From a virus, in the IMG/VR virus record IMGVR_UViG_3300025087_000193, positions 1 through 38,953 of that record: DNA of 38,953 nucleotides, one strand, 5' to 3'. Each line of letters opens with the position of its first letter. Position 1 is the stretch's first letter. Both the position numbers and the translations under genes were made by a program. Shown here in pieces: positions 38,842 through 38,953 of this stretch. The notes beneath the pieces were generated by a model. It was given only the letters and a program-made list of their open reading frames with translations. It was not told the DNA's origin and made no database searches.

Positions 38842-38953
38842 ATGTGCAAACCGGCAAGCGGGATACTGACCAAGGACGCCGTGTTCTTCTCCGAAATCGG
38901 AGATTCTCACGAGCAGGTCATCGACGAGCATAAGCTGAACGCCGACGGCGCAC
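38842..38953 (+). CDS. conserved phage protein, cut by window end
   Basis: ATG 38842 follows AAGGGAGATTGAG. The 37 visible residues (CKPASGILTKDAVFFSEIGDSHEQVIDEHKL) have the shape of a family common in phages, in which a KxSGIxTKD strand is followed by a DSHxxxIxEH helix; the function is not known to me. The gene continues beyond the window. Confidence 0.6.
   Translation, partial: MCKPASGILTKDAVFFSEIGDSHEQVIDEHKLNADGA

Noticed and set aside
1-38953. Search for integrase, transposase or attachment sites
   Set aside because: No recombinase catalytic motif, insertion-sequence ends or duplicated att-like core was seen, so lysogeny cannot be supported from this window.

Overview
The window reads as most of the genome of a tailed, short-tailed (podovirus-like) bacteriophage with high G+C content. 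Evidence is a compact gene layout with one- to four-base start/stop overlaps, an N4-gp56-family capsid protein, a P-loop large terminase, a large portal, podovirus-style ejection proteins ending in a 1918-residue polyvalent protein, an M15 endolysin, and a YqaJ/RecT/SSB recombination operon. No integrase, tRNA, CRISPR array or insertion sequence was seen. No DNA polymerase or helicase is present, so replication genes probably continue outside the window. The host looks Gram-negative because a nested, spanin-like gene pair follows the endolysin. The species cannot be told.

Layout. (1) 1-3875, plus strand: about fourteen small accessory genes, including zinc-ribbon, DUF5662-like and helix-turn-helix proteins. 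(2) 3933-5330, minus strand: seven tiny genes, each with a strong ribosome site, two of them under 60 residues and one a 31-residue membrane peptide. The two groups converge on a GC hairpin at 3893-3914. (3) 5331-5582: a divergent AT-rich control region with several inverted repeats. (4) 5583-33199, plus strand: the late operon. It holds a DNA-binding or small-terminase candidate, a G-skewed block of small genes, large terminase, portal, scaffold, capsid, head-tail and tail proteins, a GNAT-like protein, ejection proteins, an appendage protein, an exported two-gene cassette with a deacetylase/glycosidase fusion, and lysis genes. (5) 33335-36357, minus strand: HTH regulator, YqaJ exonuclease, RecT/Bet, SSB and three small membrane proteins. 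(6) 36424-38953, plus strand: RecU-like resolvase, small unknown genes, a structured leader RNA, a replisome organizer with candidate origin repeats inside it, and two more small genes, the last cut by the window end.

How it works together (inference). The HTH protein and a divergent promoter pair at 36390-36423 probably control recombination against resolvase and replication genes. The 5331-5582 region probably separates the small-gene cluster from late transcription. The late operon packages DNA through the terminase and portal, builds a short tail, ejects large internal proteins, and lyses the cell with holin, endolysin and spanin-type genes. The least ordinary items are the 1045-residue exported NodB plus GH-A-like protein, the folded leader RNA at 37559-37652, the palindrome and iteron cluster inside the replisome gene, and the 32-bp palindrome touching the first late start codon.
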